The translations under genes and the position numbers were made by a program. Below are positions 62,567 to 64,000 of a DNA stretch of 64,000 nucleotides, piece by piece. This stretch comes from Paludibacteraceae bacterium (GTDB lineage: Bacteria > Bacteroidota > Bacteroidia > Bacteroidales > Paludibacteraceae). The DNA is taken from positions 271,732-335,731 of the forward strand of contig JAFPXH010000006.1 of NCBI GenBank assembly GCA_017394705.1, given 5' to 3'. The notes below the pieces were generated by a model that saw nothing but the letters and a program-made list of their open reading frames with translations, searched no databases and was not told where the DNA came from. Each line of letters opens with the position of its first letter. Within the stretch, counting starts at the first letter, position 1.

Positions 62567-62655
62567 TATTTTCTAAAGAAAATTCAAAAAAAATGCATTT
62601 TGCATGATTGATCAGGCATTTTAACCAAAACTTTATTTGATTTTATTTACTGAAA

Positions 62656-62774
62656 TTTGCATAATTCAAAAAAAAGCAGTACCTTCGACCTCCTCCCCTT
62701 CCCCTTCGGGGCGGGACCCTTCGAAGTTACGTTCGCGTCCTGCGGTATATATGCAATTTTTGTAGTACCTTTGC
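62656..62774 (+). promoter_or_regulatory. Split promoter with an 86-bp insertion
   Basis: Upstream half: TTTG (62656-62659), AAAAAAAAGCAG, then TACCTTCGA (62680-62688), a damaged -7 box. Downstream: TACCTTTGC (62766-62774) with no good -33. AGTACCTT occurs at 62678-62685 and 62764-62771. The intervening DNA holds a CCCC-TTC-GGGG hairpin region. The downstream -7 box probably drives the lipoprotein gene. Confidence 0.65.
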
Positions 62775-62799
62775 CCCGCAAATCAAAATCGATGCAACT

Positions 62800-63687
62800 A
62801 TGCGTAAATTCTTTTCTTTCTTTGCCATCGCAGCGGTAGTGCTGGGCATGGCGAGCTGTAACGGTAACGACCCCGAGCAACCGACGCCTGTGGGTGCTAT
62901 CAATGGCAAGTTCTCCGTGGCGCCGGGCAAACAGGTCTATTTCTCCCGCGGAAACCTTCAGTATAACGCTTTCCACGATAAATGGCGTTTCGCGGAAAAC
63001 CAGTGGGATTATGTGGGTAATGCTACAGATGGAACGGTTAAAATAGGTAATACGAAATGCAATAATGCCAATGTCAGCCCAAGCTACAACGGCTGGATTG
63101 ATTACTTTGGATGGGGTACAGGCATGAATCCTACGAATACAAGCAAGAACGATGCAGACTATCAAACGTTTACAGATTGGGGAAATAATCCCATCTCTAA
63201 TGGCGGTAATCAGGCTTATCTATGGCGTACGCTCACTAATGACGAATGGAACTATCTGCTCTTCACCCGAGTAGAGGCAAGCGACAAAATTGGTGCAGTC
63301 GAAGTAAATAACATTCCGGGTTATGTTCTTTTGCCGGACAATTGGCAGTTGCCAAACGGTTGTGAATTTACTCCCGGGATACTCAAAGCAGGATCGTTTG
63401 AAGCATGGAGCAAGATACCCTCCACGAATTTGTACAGTGGTGAGGTGTGGGATGCAATGGAAAGAGCGGGGGCAGTCTTTCTTCCTGTTGGTGGTTATCG
63501 CTGGCAAGGGAGTATCGAAGATGTTGGTATCATTGGTCTGTATTGGTCGTGTACATCTTACGACAACGACAAAACCTGCGCGTACAGTATGGGCTTCGCT
63601 GCCTCCCTATTCACTCTTGATAGAGACAGATATTACGACGGTAAGAGTTCAGGTTTAACCGTCCGCCTCGTACAAGATGTGAAATGA
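62800..63687 (+). CDS. FISUMP-like secreted lipoprotein
   Basis: 295 residues. Lipobox LGMASC (C about 20), a short Pro/Glu linker, then one domain starting FSVAPGKQVYFSRGNLQYN, with aromatic GWIDYFGWGTGMN, ending YWSCTSYDNDKTCAYSMGF and GLTVRLVQD. These match the Fibrobacter major paralogous/FISUMP-type C-type-lectin-like domains that are abundant in gut Bacteroidales. Probably a surface-exposed binding protein; ligand unknown. Confidence 0.82.
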   Translation: MRKFFSFFAIAAVVLGMASCNGNDPEQPTPVGAINGKFSVAPGKQVYFSRGNLQYNAFHDKWRFAENQWDYVGNATDGTVKIGNTKCNNANVSPSYNGWIDYFGWGTGMNPTNTSKNDADYQTFTDWGNNPISNGGNQAYLWRTLTNDEWNYLLFTRVEASDKIGAVEVNNIPGYVLLPDNWQLPNGCEFTPGILKAGSFEAWSKIPSTNLYSGEVWDAMERAGAVFLPVGGYRWQGSIEDVGIIGLYWSCTSYDNDKTCAYSMGFAASLFTLDRDRYYDGKSSGLTVRLVQDVK

Positions 63688-63713
63688 TGCAGTGTGCAGC
63701 AAAGCTGCAAGTG

Positions 63714-63804
63714 GTCATTTGTCATTGCCCATTTGCCATTTCTTAGCCACAAGGGCACGATTATTTCTTAGCCACAAGGGCACGATTATTTCTTAGCCAC
63801 AACG
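63714..63804. repeat. Heptamer array followed by three 25-nt repeats
   Basis: Heptamers GTCATTT, GTCATTG, CCCATTT and GCCATTT (63714-63741) run into TTTCTTAGCCACAAGGGCAC. Copies are 63737-63760, 63761-63785 and a partial 63786-63804. The same 25-mer is joined to heptamers at 33333-33357. Confidence 0.9.
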
Positions 63805-63842
63805 TAGTTGTAGCCGCATCGAAGATGCAACACTTAGCACTA

Positions 63843-63873
63843 AAAAACGCACCCTTCGGGGTGCTTTTTTTTT
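63843..63873 (+). terminator. Terminator after the FISUMP-like gene
   Basis: Stem GCACCC/GGGTGC with loop TTCG, preceded by A6 and followed by T9. Confidence 0.92.
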
Positions 63874-63910
63874 GGAATTGCCTCTGCGTTGCAAAAAAAG
63901 GTACGTTTAA

Positions 63911-63943
63911 TTTGCGCAATTCAAAAAAAAAGTGTACCTTTGC
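63911..63943 (+). promoter_or_regulatory. Promoter of the last, cut gene
   Basis: TTTG (63911-63914) and TACCTTTGC (63935-63943), 20-nt spacing, with AAAAAAAAAGTG before the -7 box. Confidence 0.85.
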
Positions 63944-63988
63944 GGCGGATTTGGGTTCTTCCCAATTAACGATCTAATTTATACTACA

Positions 63989-64000
63989 ATGAAAGCGAAA
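63989..64000 (+). CDS. Start of a gene cut by the window end
   Basis: ATG AAA GCG AAA follows the promoter by 45 nt. The Lys-rich start would suit a signal peptide, but only four codons are visible. Confidence 0.45.

Noticed and set aside
63737-63804. Three tandem 25-nt repeats as a CRISPR array
   Set aside because: There are no spacers between the repeats, no cas genes nearby, and a copy exists at 33333 without an array.

Overview
This window comes from a Bacteroidales (phylum Bacteroidota) chromosome. Every recognisable promoter is of the Bacteroidota type: a -33 TTTG box, about 20 nt, then TAnnTTTGC. Shine-Dalgarno sites are mostly absent. The tmRNA tag, ExbB/ExbD cluster, DUF4954 and DUF4878 proteins, SGNH esterase and zinc-free ribosomal protein variants also fit. 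I cannot name a genus.

Layout. 1-6.8 kb: end of a coiled-coil protein, then a minus-strand cluster dnaN, DUF4954, RNase Z, radA, divergent from murI. 6.8-15.3 kb: sufB directly behind tRNA-Cys, an MTAN-like/rlmI/exonuclease operon, tRNA-fMet, a secreted nuclease-like protein, tRNA-Arg, and a GNAT/Fur/zinc-peptidase operon. 15.4-23.6 kb: a tightly packed operon joining a membrane SpoIIE phosphatase/RsbW-like kinase fusion and a STAS protein to a RelA/SpoT synthetase, an APH-like kinase, an HD (p)ppGpp-hydrolase-like protein, a tyrosine phosphatase and a PreA-like dehydrogenase. 23.6-27.5 kb: tmRNA, tRNA-Ala, rpsF-rpsR-rplI, rpmE, pnuC and an RluD-type synthase. 27.5-29.3 kb: a gene-poor accessory patch with gene remnants. 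29.3-42.5 kb: an SGNH esterase, lipoproteins, the ExbB/ExbD cluster, two tRNA-Ser genes, rlmL-queA-tatD, a radical SAM/rpiB/MBL cluster, marC, efp and an AraC regulator. 42.5-62.4 kb: an archaeal-type AspRS at the end of the str-S10-spc-alpha ribosomal superoperon (rpsL to rplQ, with secY, map, infA and rpoA), all on the minus strand. 62.6-64 kb: a lipoprotein and the start of another gene.

The most unusual layer is repetitive DNA that gene calling does not explain. At least fifteen degenerate tandem arrays with a 7-nt (in places 8-nt) period lie between genes and, in frame, inside genes. Some abut short palindromes that also occur alone inside coding sequence. There are arrays with an 11-nt period, a 25-nt repeat found next to heptamer arrays, a 28-nt inverted dispersed repeat, and an 86-bp insertion with 8-bp direct repeats that splits a promoter whose canonical form is restored if the insertion is removed in silico. 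Three structured spacers in the ribosomal superoperon are candidate RNA regulatory elements. No insertion sequence, prophage, CRISPR array or integrase gene was seen.
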